The position numbers and the translations under genes were made by a program. 64,000 nt of DNA from Planctomycetales bacterium (GTDB lineage: Bacteria; Planctomycetota; Planctomycetia; Planctomycetales; Planctomycetaceae): positions 1 to 64,000 of the forward strand of contig JAPLOA010000044.1 of the NCBI GenBank assembly GCA_026400835.1, in the 5' to 3' direction. Below are positions 26,531 through 35,189 of the stretch, piece by piece. Below the pieces are notes generated by a model that saw only the letters and a program-made list of their open reading frames with translations, was not told the DNA's origin and searched no databases. The first letter of the stretch is position 1. Every line of letters begins with the position of its first letter.

Positions 26531-26806
26531 ATGGTAAAACTCAGCGAAGAAGTGGCTGAAGCCCTGAAGGCAGCCAACGGTGAGGCTGTCGTCGTTGATG
26601 TCCCGGGAATCGATCACGATTTTGTCGTCGTGCAGCGGTCAACGTTTACTGCGGCAATGGCCGCACTGGAACAGCAACGAAACGTAGAGTTGATTCGCGA
26701 GGGCATTGCAGACGTGGAGGCCGGGCGGACCGTTCCACTTGACGAAGGAATGGACAGAATTCGCAATGCACTGTTGCTGAGGAAGGAAAGTGAATCGCTC
26801 CGTTAG
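26531..26806 (+). CDS. type II antitoxin (Phd/ParD-like)
   Basis: A 91-residue protein whose first part, VKLSEEVAEALKAAN, leads to a short strand-rich stretch with FVVVQRSTFTAAMAAL. Its end, IADVEAGRTVPLDEGMDRIR, is a pattern common at the C-terminus of antitoxins paired with ParE/RelE toxins. GGAG lies 9 nt before ATG 26531. The reading frame overlaps the toxin start by 17 bp, as expected for coupled translation. It should neutralise the toxin and probably represses its own promoter. The placement between sufB and sufD is unusual. Confidence 0.75.
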   Translation: MVKLSEEVAEALKAANGEAVVVDVPGIDHDFVVVQRSTFTAAMAALEQQRNVELIREGIADVEAGRTVPLDEGMDRIRNALLLRKESESLR

Positions 26807-27128
26807 GCTGTCAGACTCCGCTGAAGAGGACATTCTGAGAAACGCAGTCTGGTGGGCTGACAACCATTCGATCGACGAGGCCATAGAATGGGAAGCTGTT
26901 GTCAGGCGGCAGTTGCTGGAGATCTCATGCCAACCCGACAGCCATAGTCTTTTGTCTGAATCGCATGAGTTGAAATATGTGATTCGAGAGGCACTCATCG
27001 GGAAGGGGCAAAAAGGTAGTTATGGTGCTGTATTTTTTATGTCCGGCGATACAGTCGTCGTTTTGCGTCTCTTGAGAGCTTCACAGCAAGCAATCAGACC
27101 TGAAGAGCTGCCAAAAGAATTCAATTGA
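26790..27128 (+). CDS. RelE/ParE-superfamily toxin
   Basis: A 112-residue basic protein matching the RelE/ParE fold: VRLSDSAEEDILRNAVWW is the first helix pair, ELKYVIREALIG and YGAVFFMSGDTVVVLRLLRASQQ are the late strands with the typical VLRLLRASQ ending. Toxins of this fold cleave mRNA on the ribosome or poison gyrase; sequence alone does not tell which. The GTG start (26790) lies within the antitoxin gene with GAGG about 7 nt upstream. It ends 16 bp before sufD, so sufD may share its transcript. Confidence 0.78.
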   Translation: MNRSVRLSDSAEEDILRNAVWWADNHSIDEAIEWEAVVRRQLLEISCQPDSHSLLSESHELKYVIREALIGKGQKGSYGAVFFMSGDTVVVLRLLRASQQAIRPEELPKEFN

Positions 27129-27144
27129 GTTTTGAGAGTTTAAC

Positions 27145-28476
27145 ATGTCACCCACAACCATCGATATTTCTCGCACCGGCTTCTCCTCTGAGGTCTTCGA
27201 ACAGTTCCTCGCCACTCGCAGCGAACCGTCCTGGATCACAGACGCTCGGCGCGCGGCTTTCGATCAGTACCAGAACCTGCTCCAGAGTGAACTCGATCCT
27301 GAAGAGTTTAAGCGAGTCGATCTCCGTGTTTTCAACGCAGGGAAGTTTCGGCCGTCTGCCGGAACAGTTGATTCCTCCTCGATTTCCACACTGCTGAGTG
27401 ACAAGACCGAGTTCGGTGGATCCGTCGCGCATGTGAACGGCCAGGTGACTCAGGCAACCGTCTCGGATCAGATTCGTGCTCAGGGAGTTCTGTTCGGTGA
27501 ACTTCAGGGATTGATGACCACTCATCGCGAACTGCTTGAGCCGTACTTTATGAAAAAGGCCGTGCAGACCGACGCAGATCGTTTCTCGGCGTGGCATGCA
27601 GCATTCTGGACTGGCGGAACATTGCTCTATGTTCCTCGCAATGTCGAAGTTGCGTTGCCGCTGCACAGTTTGATTGCTCACAGTCGCGATGGCGTGGCTG
27701 ATTTTAGTCACACGCTGATCATCCTCGAAGATGGCGCGCGAGCGACTTTGCTGGAAGAGACGACTTCCGCAAATGAAGATATTGCTGGTCTGCATGTGGG
27801 CTGCGTGGAACTCATCGTCGGCCGAGATGCAAATCTACGTTATGTTCAATTACAGAACTGGAATCAAAAGTCATGGCACTTTGCCCATCAGGCAGGTTGC
27901 GTCGACAGCAATGCTTCCCTGCAATGGACCGTAGTTGGTCTGGGCAGCAAGCTTGCTCACATCCATCAGGATATTAACCTGAATGGTCGAGCCGCAACGG
28001 CGGAAGTAAACGGCGTGACCTTTGTCAGCGATCGTCAGAAAATCAGCTATTACACTCAGCAGCATCACAAAGCTCAGGGCACTCACAGCGATCTGCTTTA
28101 CAAGGAAGTTTTGCGGGATGAAGCTCGTGTCATCTGGCGTGGTATGATCAAGGTTGATCCGGCTGCTCAACAGACGGACGGATATCAGCGAAGCGACGCG
28201 TTGATGTTGAGCGATGACGCTCGATGTGATTCCATTCCAGGCCTCGAAATCGAGGCGGACGATGTCAAATGTACTCACGGTGCGACGACTGGTAGAGTCG
28301 ACAAAGAGCAGATCTTCTACTGCATGAGCCGCGGGATTCATCGGCACGAAGCCATGCACATGATCGTGGAGGGCTTTTTCCAGAAGGTTTACGATCGTAT
28401 CCCGGTCGAGATCGTTCGCGAAACGTTGAGCCGAACCGTTCAAGGTAAGCTGGGAATTGAGTCTATTGCCGTTTGA
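27145..28476 (+). CDS. sufD: Fe-S cluster assembly protein SufD
   Basis: A 443-residue SufD, paralogous to SufB. It has the N-terminal helical region with FLATRSEPSWITDARRAAF and the beta-helix with FWTGGTLLYVPRNVEVALPL, QNWNQKSWHFAHQAG and VDPAAQQTDGYQRSDALML. The C-terminal helices include QIFYCMSRGIHRHEAMHMIV and a GFFQKVYDRIP segment like that of SufB. It forms the heterodimeric scaffold with SufB. The gap before it holds the toxin-antitoxin pair. No sufS or sufE/sufU follows in the window. Confidence 0.95.
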   Translation: MSPTTIDISRTGFSSEVFEQFLATRSEPSWITDARRAAFDQYQNLLQSELDPEEFKRVDLRVFNAGKFRPSAGTVDSSSISTLLSDKTEFGGSVAHVNGQVTQATVSDQIRAQGVLFGELQGLMTTHRELLEPYFMKKAVQTDADRFSAWHAAFWTGGTLLYVPRNVEVALPLHSLIAHSRDGVADFSHTLIILEDGARATLLEETTSANEDIAGLHVGCVELIVGRDANLRYVQLQNWNQKSWHFAHQAGCVDSNASLQWTVVGLGSKLAHIHQDINLNGRAATAEVNGVTFVSDRQKISYYTQQHHKAQGTHSDLLYKEVLRDEARVIWRGMIKVDPAAQQTDGYQRSDALMLSDDARCDSIPGLEIEADDVKCTHGATTGRVDKEQIFYCMSRGIHRHEAMHMIVEGFFQKVYDRIPVEIVRETLSRTVQGKLGIESIAV

Positions 28477-28552
28477 ATACGATGATGTGAATGTCTATTG
28501 GCGGCGTAATTTCCGGCTTAAGCAGTTTAATTTTCAAAGCAGAATGTGATTC

Positions 28553-28852
28553 ATGGAACGGGTGATTGGAACAGACGAGTTAAAGTCCGGAGACCGCAAA
28601 ACAGTCTATGTCGACGACATTCCTGCGCTGGTCATCAGAATCCAGGACGAATACTTTGTCATCGAAGATGTCTGTTCCCATGATGGGCAGCCTCTCACGA
28701 ATGGTCCGATACAGGACTGCTCCATCGTCTGCCCGCGTCATGCGGCTCGCTTTGATTTAAGGTCGGGCAAGGCGTTGTGCATGCCTGCAACGGAAGCCAT
28801 TCGTGTGTTTAAGACAGAGATCCGTGACGGGGCGGTTTGGGCCGGACGTTAA
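28553..28852 (+). CDS. Rieske-type [2Fe-2S] ferredoxin
   Basis: A 99-residue soluble Rieske protein. The cluster ligands appear as CSHDG (Cys, His) and CPRHAARFD (Cys, His), separated by 15 residues, as in bacterial non-haem dioxygenase ferredoxins and NirD-like proteins. No membrane segment is present, so it acts in the cytoplasm. Its place between sufD and the SufT-like gene suggests a maturation electron carrier or a role tied to cluster supply. Similar ferredoxins follow suf genes in some bacteria. The ribosome binding site is weak. Confidence 0.9.
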   Translation: MERVIGTDELKSGDRKTVYVDDIPALVIRIQDEYFVIEDVCSHDGQPLTNGPIQDCSIVCPRHAARFDLRSGKALCMPATEAIRVFKTEIRDGAVWAGR

Positions 28853-28917
28853 GTCATTGGCTGATGCCGTGTTTAACTTCTTTATTCCATGTTCGACATT
28901 TAAAATTGCGAAACACC

Positions 28918-29217
28918 ATGGCCACTGATACTGAACTTATCGAAGCTCTGAAGCAGGTGATTGACCCGGAACTCATGGTCAACATCGTTGATCTGGGACT
29001 GATCTATTCGGTGGATCAGACGGAACGTAAAGTGGCGGTGCAGATGACTTTGACCAGCCCGGCTTGTCCCGCAGGGCCACAGATTGTGCAACAGGCCAAG
29101 ATGGCGTTGGAGCGACTGGAAGATGTTGATGAGGCGACAATCACGATCACGTTGTCCCCACCGTGGACTCCGGATCGTATGACGGACGATGCAAAAGATA
29201 TGTTGGGGATCTTTTAA
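28918..29217 (+). CDS. sufT: SufT-like DUF59 metal-sulfur cluster assembly factor
   Basis: A 99-residue MIP18/PaaD-family protein. Hallmarks are IDPELMVNIVDLGLIYSV near the N-terminus, with the DPE motif, and TLTSPACPAGPQIVQQAK in the middle with the conserved Cys. SufT-type proteins help transfer or mature Fe-S clusters into targets. It closes the suf-linked series, 65 bp after the Rieske gene. An upstream in-frame start at 28837 overlaps the Rieske gene and adds residues unlike the family, so ATG 28918 is used. Confidence 0.92.
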   Translation: MATDTELIEALKQVIDPELMVNIVDLGLIYSVDQTERKVAVQMTLTSPACPAGPQIVQQAKMALERLEDVDEATITITLSPPWTPDRMTDDAKDMLGIF

Positions 29218-29433
29218 AGATCAGACGTTGTCTGTTATTTCAATGCCCCGTTGTGAAGCTAATCTCCGAAATGCGGACGTGGCAATATTCAATGCCACTT
29301 TTTGAGAAGCAAGCAGTTTTGAGGCAAAAGAATCAGAGCAAAAGAATTTCGGCCATGCTTCTGCCCGACATCTTTGGTCACGACGGTGTCGTATGATGAT
29401 CAACCGTGGCCCGGCAGTGTCTTATTGGGTCAT

Positions 29434-32280
29434 TCAGAAGATCAGGTGCACCTCTCGAATTTTGAATGCAGTCAGTGAAATCAGCGTGCCCTGATCTGAG
29501 ATTGCCAGCGATGATTTTTCCGTCATCTCCGCATTGATCGCAAACGCAGCCGTTGGCTTCCTCGCCGTCTTTATGAGGCAGTCAACGGGGACTCCGTCGG
29601 TTTCTGATAGCAGCAAGTTCAATGATTCGGATTCTTCGTCTGTGGCTGCCTTATGCCGGGTGTTGACGATCTCCACGTTCTTTGCGGACAGCCCCAGAAT
29701 CCATCCACTGGCTGCTCCGGAGGGCGTCGTCCCTGTTGTCTGCATCACAGAGATTGGTGTCATGGCATCGGCTGCAGTCCGAAGCGGAAATGGCTGGTCG
29801 AATTCAATGGTAAACTGAAACTCACGAGCAGACTCGCCTTCGACGATCAGCAGACTGTCCAGCATTCGAGGCCCCGATCGTCGATGATAAGGGCGTCCAT
29901 GAGACACAATCATCAAGCGATGATCGTGGTCGCTCACTTCGATGTAATCCGGCGACTCAAACCGTTCTGCTCGAAAGCCGCCTGCTTGCCCCATGACAGC
30001 TCGTGTAATCACAGCCGATTCGTTATCCCACGCAAAGCGGCATCCGTAGTAAGTCAGCCACGGATTTCCTTTCACACTGCTCTTGATATCTTCAAGCCGC
30101 AGATGAATTTGAATTCTGGGCTGAACTCGATCGACTGAAGTTGTCTGAATAACGGTCGCCAGCCGGGTCCCATCGACAGGAGAGACGAGTTCGCTGATCG
30201 TCTCAACGGCGGCAAAAACCACACCGGTTTCAACCACGCGCTGACCGACGATGTTAGCTGAGGCGTATGACACTTTGCGAACTTCACCACTGCCGTCATC
30301 CGGAAGAGTCACCTCACGTTCATAGCGAAAACAGGATTGCTGACTCAGCCGATTTCCTCTTTGCTGGTGCCAGGTCACCGAAGCAATTCCTCCGGTACGA
30401 TCGCTGAGAGTCACTTCGAAATGCCGATTGCGAAGAATGAGTGGTTCAGCCAGCGGAGCTTCGCCTCGTGCTGCCATCATCAGGGGGTGTGCAGACTGAC
30501 TTGAAGGTGATTCGGACAGCCATGCGAATCCTCCGGGAGGAATCTTCACCAGCAACTGCTCTTTCTCTTTGTTCCGTTGAGCGACTTCGATAACAGCGGA
30601 TTGCGCGGGTCGCTCCCAGTCATCAGGCCATGAGATCGCCGCGTATCGCGCGAACGGAAGTGAGTTCAGCAGAAACAGGCCACGTTGGGAACTCTCCTTT
30701 GCAGGGATTCGTTGCTGCACGGCCGACAGCAGTCGGACCTTGATTTCGTCAAGCCCCGCTGTGAGCTGAGCGGCTGTTTCGTGTAGTTTCTGAGTTCGTT
30801 CCGGAGCAGCATCCAGCACATCGACATGCTGAAGTTCAAGATCAGCGATAGCAGCTTCAAATTCCGACATCCGCCGGGCTGACTCAGTCATGCCTTCGGT
30901 CGTTCGGATGAGTCCGGCAATTCCATGTGCAGTCCGCAGCGACTCCAGTTGCTGATTCAACAGACGCAAAGTCGCCGGGCCGGAAATTGGAGGTTCGGTT
31001 TTCAACACAGAAGATTGAATCAGGAACGGCGCAAGATAGTCAGAGTGATCATGACGTTCGGCAAGACGAGTGCCCCCGGCGGCGTGGCACAGTTGATCCA
31101 TCGTTACGAATTCACCGAGCACCGGTGCGTAGGTTGCAGCAATCTGAAGATCTGTCATCCACGGCGACTTCAGCGTGGGCAGTCGAGCGAGGAAGAGAGC
31201 CGCTGTGGAATCGTCCTGCATACTTTCATTGTAGCGGTCCGCAAATCTCAAAAAGCCGGCTGCGCTATCAATCGCCAGAGGAATGCGGGAGGCTGCCGCA
31301 ATCATGGATCCATCTGGTGCCTGCCATTCAAACTGACTGCGTTCACGATCGGGATAGAGCCCATCATCCAATGCGACATGGAATGCGGATTCAAAACCCA
31401 GATGACTCAGCAGTGCGGGCATCGAAGCGGTCAATCCAAATCGTCTGCGAGCCCAGTGGCGAGGTGTGTGCCCGAGAGTCTTTGTGAACAACGCCCTGCA
31501 GCGCTGAATATCAGCGACGGTTGTCGCCATGGAACCAAGTGAGGTTCGAGTTTCATGATCGTGGCCCGAAAGCAGGCCGATACGTTCGTTCTTCAGGGCG
31601 GACGATAATGCGTCGGCGATTTGAGAATTCCCGGAGATCCAGCGCACAAGATCACGGCCCGTCGCAAACAGATTCAGCTTTGTGGGCGATTGCAGGAGTT
31701 CAATAATTGTTTCGGGAGCTTCATCATCACCGGGGATACAGATATCGACAAGATAGCAGCTCATGGGATGAAACCGCTCGCGAGTTTCGCGAACGTGTTC
31801 GAAGCACTTGCCAAGATGAGCTTTTGCGGTCTCGCAATCACCATTCAGAAAGGCATCAGCCGCCAAAAAGTGTGGCAAGAGATCCGGATCTGCTTTTGTT
31901 TCGCTGGTCACCGGGGAGACAGCAGGCGATTCATCGTTGAGAGCCCGATTGATCGCCGTCAGCCACTCATCACGAGTGATGCATGCGGAAATCACGATAT
32001 GCCCCTGATCGCGAAGTGCAGAACGCCATTCGTGAGGCATCCACGATTCTGAAGCGGACGGGACAAGGATGATTCGACGGCCGGGGTATCCCGAGAGAGA
32101 TTCCGCCTGACGAAACAGAGGGATACTGGTCGAACGGCTGAGAAGTCGAGGATGCCAGGCACAAGCAACGGCATTCAGCAGGCTGGAGGCACCGTCTTCC
32201 GGAAGGTCTGTCGGCAGATCTTCGATCGAATAGCCCGGGATCAGAACGCTGATTTCAGAAAAATCGTTACAGACTGACAT
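29434..32280 (-). CDS. GH38-like protein with altered catalytic motif
   Basis: A 948-residue cytoplasmic protein with no signal peptide. The segment HWARRRFGLTASMPALLSHL (from about residue 275) matches the GH38 region around WxxDPFGxS, but Arg279 stands at the nucleophile Asp position. LLSGHDHETRTSLG before it and FHVALDDGLYPDRERSQFEW after fit the same alpha-mannosidase-like barrel. A beta-sandwich C-terminal half resembles the GH38 C-terminal domain, with ILRNRHFEVTLSDRTGGIAS. Such long proteins occur in planctomycetes, as I recall, but I know no function. It may be a pseudo-glycosidase. Only weak ribosome binding signals precede the start. Confidence 0.6.
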   Translation of the reverse strand: MSVCNDFSEISVLIPGYSIEDLPTDLPEDGASSLLNAVACAWHPRLLSRSTSIPLFRQAESLSGYPGRRIILVPSASESWMPHEWRSALRDQGHIVISACITRDEWLTAINRALNDESPAVSPVTSETKADPDLLPHFLAADAFLNGDCETAKAHLGKCFEHVRETRERFHPMSCYLVDICIPGDDEAPETIIELLQSPTKLNLFATGRDLVRWISGNSQIADALSSALKNERIGLLSGHDHETRTSLGSMATTVADIQRCRALFTKTLGHTPRHWARRRFGLTASMPALLSHLGFESAFHVALDDGLYPDRERSQFEWQAPDGSMIAAASRIPLAIDSAAGFLRFADRYNESMQDDSTAALFLARLPTLKSPWMTDLQIAATYAPVLGEFVTMDQLCHAAGGTRLAERHDHSDYLAPFLIQSSVLKTEPPISGPATLRLLNQQLESLRTAHGIAGLIRTTEGMTESARRMSEFEAAIADLELQHVDVLDAAPERTQKLHETAAQLTAGLDEIKVRLLSAVQQRIPAKESSQRGLFLLNSLPFARYAAISWPDDWERPAQSAVIEVAQRNKEKEQLLVKIPPGGFAWLSESPSSQSAHPLMMAARGEAPLAEPLILRNRHFEVTLSDRTGGIASVTWHQQRGNRLSQQSCFRYEREVTLPDDGSGEVRKVSYASANIVGQRVVETGVVFAAVETISELVSPVDGTRLATVIQTTSVDRVQPRIQIHLRLEDIKSSVKGNPWLTYYGCRFAWDNESAVITRAVMGQAGGFRAERFESPDYIEVSDHDHRLMIVSHGRPYHRRSGPRMLDSLLIVEGESAREFQFTIEFDQPFPLRTAADAMTPISVMQTTGTTPSGAASGWILGLSAKNVEIVNTRHKAATDEESESLNLLLSETDGVPVDCLIKTARKPTAAFAINAEMTEKSSLAISDQGTLISLTAFKIREVHLIF

Positions 32281-32417
32281 AGTGCGGGGAGGCTTGCGTG
32301 GAGTTTGTGTGATGAGGCATCGGGGACCGCAAAATCAGAAGTTCACCAATTTGCAGGCAAACCGCAGATTCCAGCACTTTCCCGGAACAAGAGTGTGGCA
32401 GTTAACGTCAGAGATTC

Positions 32418-32451
32418 CACCCGCAGCGAGGAGATTTGCCTCCTGCGGGTG
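32418..32451. other. strong hairpin in divergent gap
   Basis: Nine-base arms (32418-32426 and 32443-32451) plus an inner GAGG/CCTC pair form a long stem around AGATTTG with one bulged base. It sits between the divergent GH38-like and pilM genes (gap 32281-32800). It has no T-tract on either strand. Confidence 0.6.
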
Positions 32452-32688
32452 CAGGACAACCGATAATCGAGAAGGTGTGGCAAGTGGAATTTGGCAAAAT
32501 GCCGTTTTTTGGGTTTTGTGACCTTCCAACAGGTAAAGACGTCGGTTGGGCAGGGAGTGTGAGTCCTGAGACGCCAGCGATTTCAGGATTTCACAGAATT
32601 GCCGGGGCAAGCCGTTTCAAAATTGGTTGACGAGACCGCAAATCTGCTGGTACTTTTGCCGCAGAGTGTTACCACAAAACGACTTTTG

Positions 32689-32726
32689 GCCGCAAAGACC
32701 TTTGCGGCAGGGGCATTTTGTCCCTG
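32689..32726 (+). promoter_or_regulatory. paired hairpins in pilM leader
   Basis: GCCGCAAAG (32689-32697) and CTTTGCGGC (32700-32708) form a nearly loopless perfect palindrome. CAGGG (32708-32712) pairs with CCCTG (32722-32726) directly after. They lie 75-112 bp before pilM, where a promoter, operator or leader structure is expected. Confidence 0.45.
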
Positions 32727-32800
32727 CTGATCAGCGTTTTTCTAGTGGTTCTACTGGTTCTTGAACTATCCGGAACTTCGGGATTGTATAGAGGCTTCAC

Positions 32801-35107
32801 ATGGCAGAATCAATCAGCGCTTGGGGCATTGACATTGGTCAGGCGGGCCTGAAAGCAATCAGGTTGCGGTCGTCGGAGAATGGCGAACGCGTTGTTGCGA
32901 CAGCTTTTGACTACGTGCCTCATCCGAAGATTCTGAGCCAGCCGGATGCTATTCCGGAAGAGCTGATTCGCGAAGCGATGAAGACCTTTCTGGAACGCAA
33001 CAAGATTAACAATGATCTGATTGCGATCAGCGTGCCCGGCCAGAGCTCTTTGGCCAAGTTCATTAAGCTGCCGCCGGTCGAGGCTGGCAAGGTTGCTGAA
33101 ATCGTCAAGTACGAAGCTCGGCAGCAGATTCCGTTCGATCTGAACGATGTGATCTGGGACTATCAGCCGATCGGTGGAGGTGTTGAAGAGAGTGGCTTCA
33201 TGCTGGAGGCGGAAGTCGGTCTGTTCGCGATGAAGCGCGACCTCGTGTATGAGGCGATGAAGCCTTTCACGAACAATAGTAAAGAAGTCGAGCTGGTCCA
33301 GATGGCACCGCTCGCGCTTTACAACTATCTGTCTTATGATGTGCTGGGATTTCGCAAGACGGCTGAAACGCCGGAGCCGCCGGCTGGCGAAGACTATTAT
33401 GTCATTCTTGATATGGGTGCCGACAACACCACGCTGCTGGTTTCGAATGGCCGCAGCATCTGGATTCGCAATGTGCCGATTGGCGGCAATCACTTCACTC
33501 GTGCACTGACTCGCGAAATGAAGCTGACCTTCGCGAAGGCCGAGCATCTGAAGTGCAACGCGACCAAGGCTCCGGATCCCAAGGCCGTGTTTCAGGCGAT
33601 GCGTCCGGTCTTCAACGACTACGTATCAGAAATTCAGCGTTCGATTGGTTACTTCGGCAGTGTGAATCGTGCGGCAAAGATTCGCAAGATCATTGGTGTT
33701 GGTAACGGATTTCGTCTGGCTGGACTTCAAAAATTCCTGCAGCAGAATCTGCAATATGATGTCGAGCGGCTGGAGAGTCTGAACGGTGTCACGGGCGACT
33801 CCGTACTAACGGATCCGTTGTTCATCGACAACATGATGACATTTGCGGTTCCCTATGGCTTGGCGCTGCAGGCGATCGGTAAGACTCGGATTCGGACGAC
33901 CCTGCTGCCTCCTGAGATTGCCGTTGACCGCAGGATTCGCAGCAAAAAGCCGTGGGCGATTGCCGCGGCTGCGGGACTCCTGCTGGCGATGGGCGTTAGC
34001 ACTATGGGCAGTGCGTCAGTGCTGAAGTCGTACGGAGTTGAGAAATGGGACGACGAACAGAAACTGGTTGATCAGGTTCAGTCTGAAATTAGTGCTCAGG
34101 ATGGAGCATTTTCAGCTGAAGAAGGCGGGCATGCAAAGATACTTGAGAACATAGGCCAGTTGGTGGCTCCGCTCGAGAAACGCTCGCTGTGGATGGAGCT
34201 TTTCAAGGCTATCAATGAGTGTATGCCATACGACGAGGGCGACGCCCTCGATCAGTCTGATATTACACTGCAAAGAAAGCTGAGGATCACTTCGGTTTCT
34301 GCCAAGAAGGTTGAGGATGTTGCCGCCTGGCATCAGAAGTTTGTTGACGCCGAGAAGACGCTTGATTTTGGTGAGCTGGATCAGGTGCCTCCAACCTCAG
34401 GCAAAGGCTACATCATTACTCTGAAAGGTCATCACTACTTCAATAACAAAGAGAAGCATGACTTTTCTGAAATCGACGGCTTGTTCGTCGAGAAGACGCT
34501 GGTTGCGAATCTCCGAAAATGGACATTGGAGAGCAGCGGTGTTGAAGTTCCTGTTGGAAAGATTGGCATCTCCTATCCAATCGTAGCCTGGAGCTTGCTG
34601 GAGCGTGAGCAGTACGATCCGAATCGCCGCATTGGAAGTCAGATGACCGGTGCGGGTGGATATGGCGGCGGAGGATACGCCGGTATGGGATCCGGAATGC
34701 CTGGGGAAATGATGGGGGCCGGAGCCGGCTACATGCCACCCGGAGAAGCGGGAATCGGAGCGGCAGGCTACCTTGGCGGTGATCCCGCCGGGCTGGGTTC
34801 TGCAGGATATGCCGGGGCTGAAGGCCCCGGGGCATTTCCCGGTGCACCAGGACTTGGAGGCGTCGGCACGGGGCAGATTCCTGGCGGCAAAGGCCCAATC
34901 TTCAAGGAAGCCGAGAAGAAAGAGTTGAAGGTTATTGATCGAACAGATTTTGTTGTTCAGTTCATTTGGATCCCAACGGTTGAAAGAGATCGCAAGGATG
35001 CTGATCCGCGAGCACCAGTGTCAACTGGTACGGATGGGGCAGGCGAACCTGCAGATGGGGCTGTTCCGCCAGATGGGGCTGCTGCAGCAGAGACGCCAGC
35101 ACCCTAG
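32801..35107 (+). CDS. pilM: PilM-like pilus assembly protein with fused membrane and Gly-rich region
   Basis: A 768-residue protein, about twice the length of PilM. Residues 1-370 are the actin-like PilM/FtsA-fold domain, with WGIDIGQAGLKAIRL, PGQSSLAKFIKLPP, EARQQIPFDLNDVIWDY and DMGADNTTLLV phosphate motifs. A membrane span follows near 384-405 (WAIAAAAGLLLAMGVSTMG), then a helical domain and a Gly/Met/Ala/Pro-rich stretch near 610-705. The layout looks like PilM joined to a PilN-like module in one chain, where other bacteria have two genes. It is followed by two proteins of matching design. AGAGG lies 6 nt upstream of the start. Confidence 0.9.
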   Translation: MAESISAWGIDIGQAGLKAIRLRSSENGERVVATAFDYVPHPKILSQPDAIPEELIREAMKTFLERNKINNDLIAISVPGQSSLAKFIKLPPVEAGKVAEIVKYEARQQIPFDLNDVIWDYQPIGGGVEESGFMLEAEVGLFAMKRDLVYEAMKPFTNNSKEVELVQMAPLALYNYLSYDVLGFRKTAETPEPPAGEDYYVILDMGADNTTLLVSNGRSIWIRNVPIGGNHFTRALTREMKLTFAKAEHLKCNATKAPDPKAVFQAMRPVFNDYVSEIQRSIGYFGSVNRAAKIRKIIGVGNGFRLAGLQKFLQQNLQYDVERLESLNGVTGDSVLTDPLFIDNMMTFAVPYGLALQAIGKTRIRTTLLPPEIAVDRRIRSKKPWAIAAAAGLLLAMGVSTMGSASVLKSYGVEKWDDEQKLVDQVQSEISAQDGAFSAEEGGHAKILENIGQLVAPLEKRSLWMELFKAINECMPYDEGDALDQSDITLQRKLRITSVSAKKVEDVAAWHQKFVDAEKTLDFGELDQVPPTSGKGYIITLKGHHYFNNKEKHDFSEIDGLFVEKTLVANLRKWTLESSGVEVPVGKIGISYPIVAWSLLEREQYDPNRRIGSQMTGAGGYGGGGYAGMGSGMPGEMMGAGAGYMPPGEAGIGAAGYLGGDPAGLGSAGYAGAEGPGAFPGAPGLGGVGTGQIPGGKGPIFKEAEKKELKVIDRTDFVVQFIWIPTVERDRKDADPRAPVSTGTDGAGEPADGAVPPDGAAAAETPAP

Positions 35108-35189
35108 TAGAATTTTGGATGACGGTCAGTCAGTTGTTGGTTTTCAGTTCTGATCTTAAAGAGTTTGCAGTCAAACAGAGGTTTCTGAG

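Noticed and set aside
27868-27884. TGGCAC with TTGC nearby in sufD
   Set aside because: Spacing between the two elements is wrong and the site is inside a coding region.
32761-32792. TTGAAC and TATAGA as a sigma-70 promoter for pilM
   Set aside because: Spacing is 20 bp and the start of transcription would fall at the start codon.
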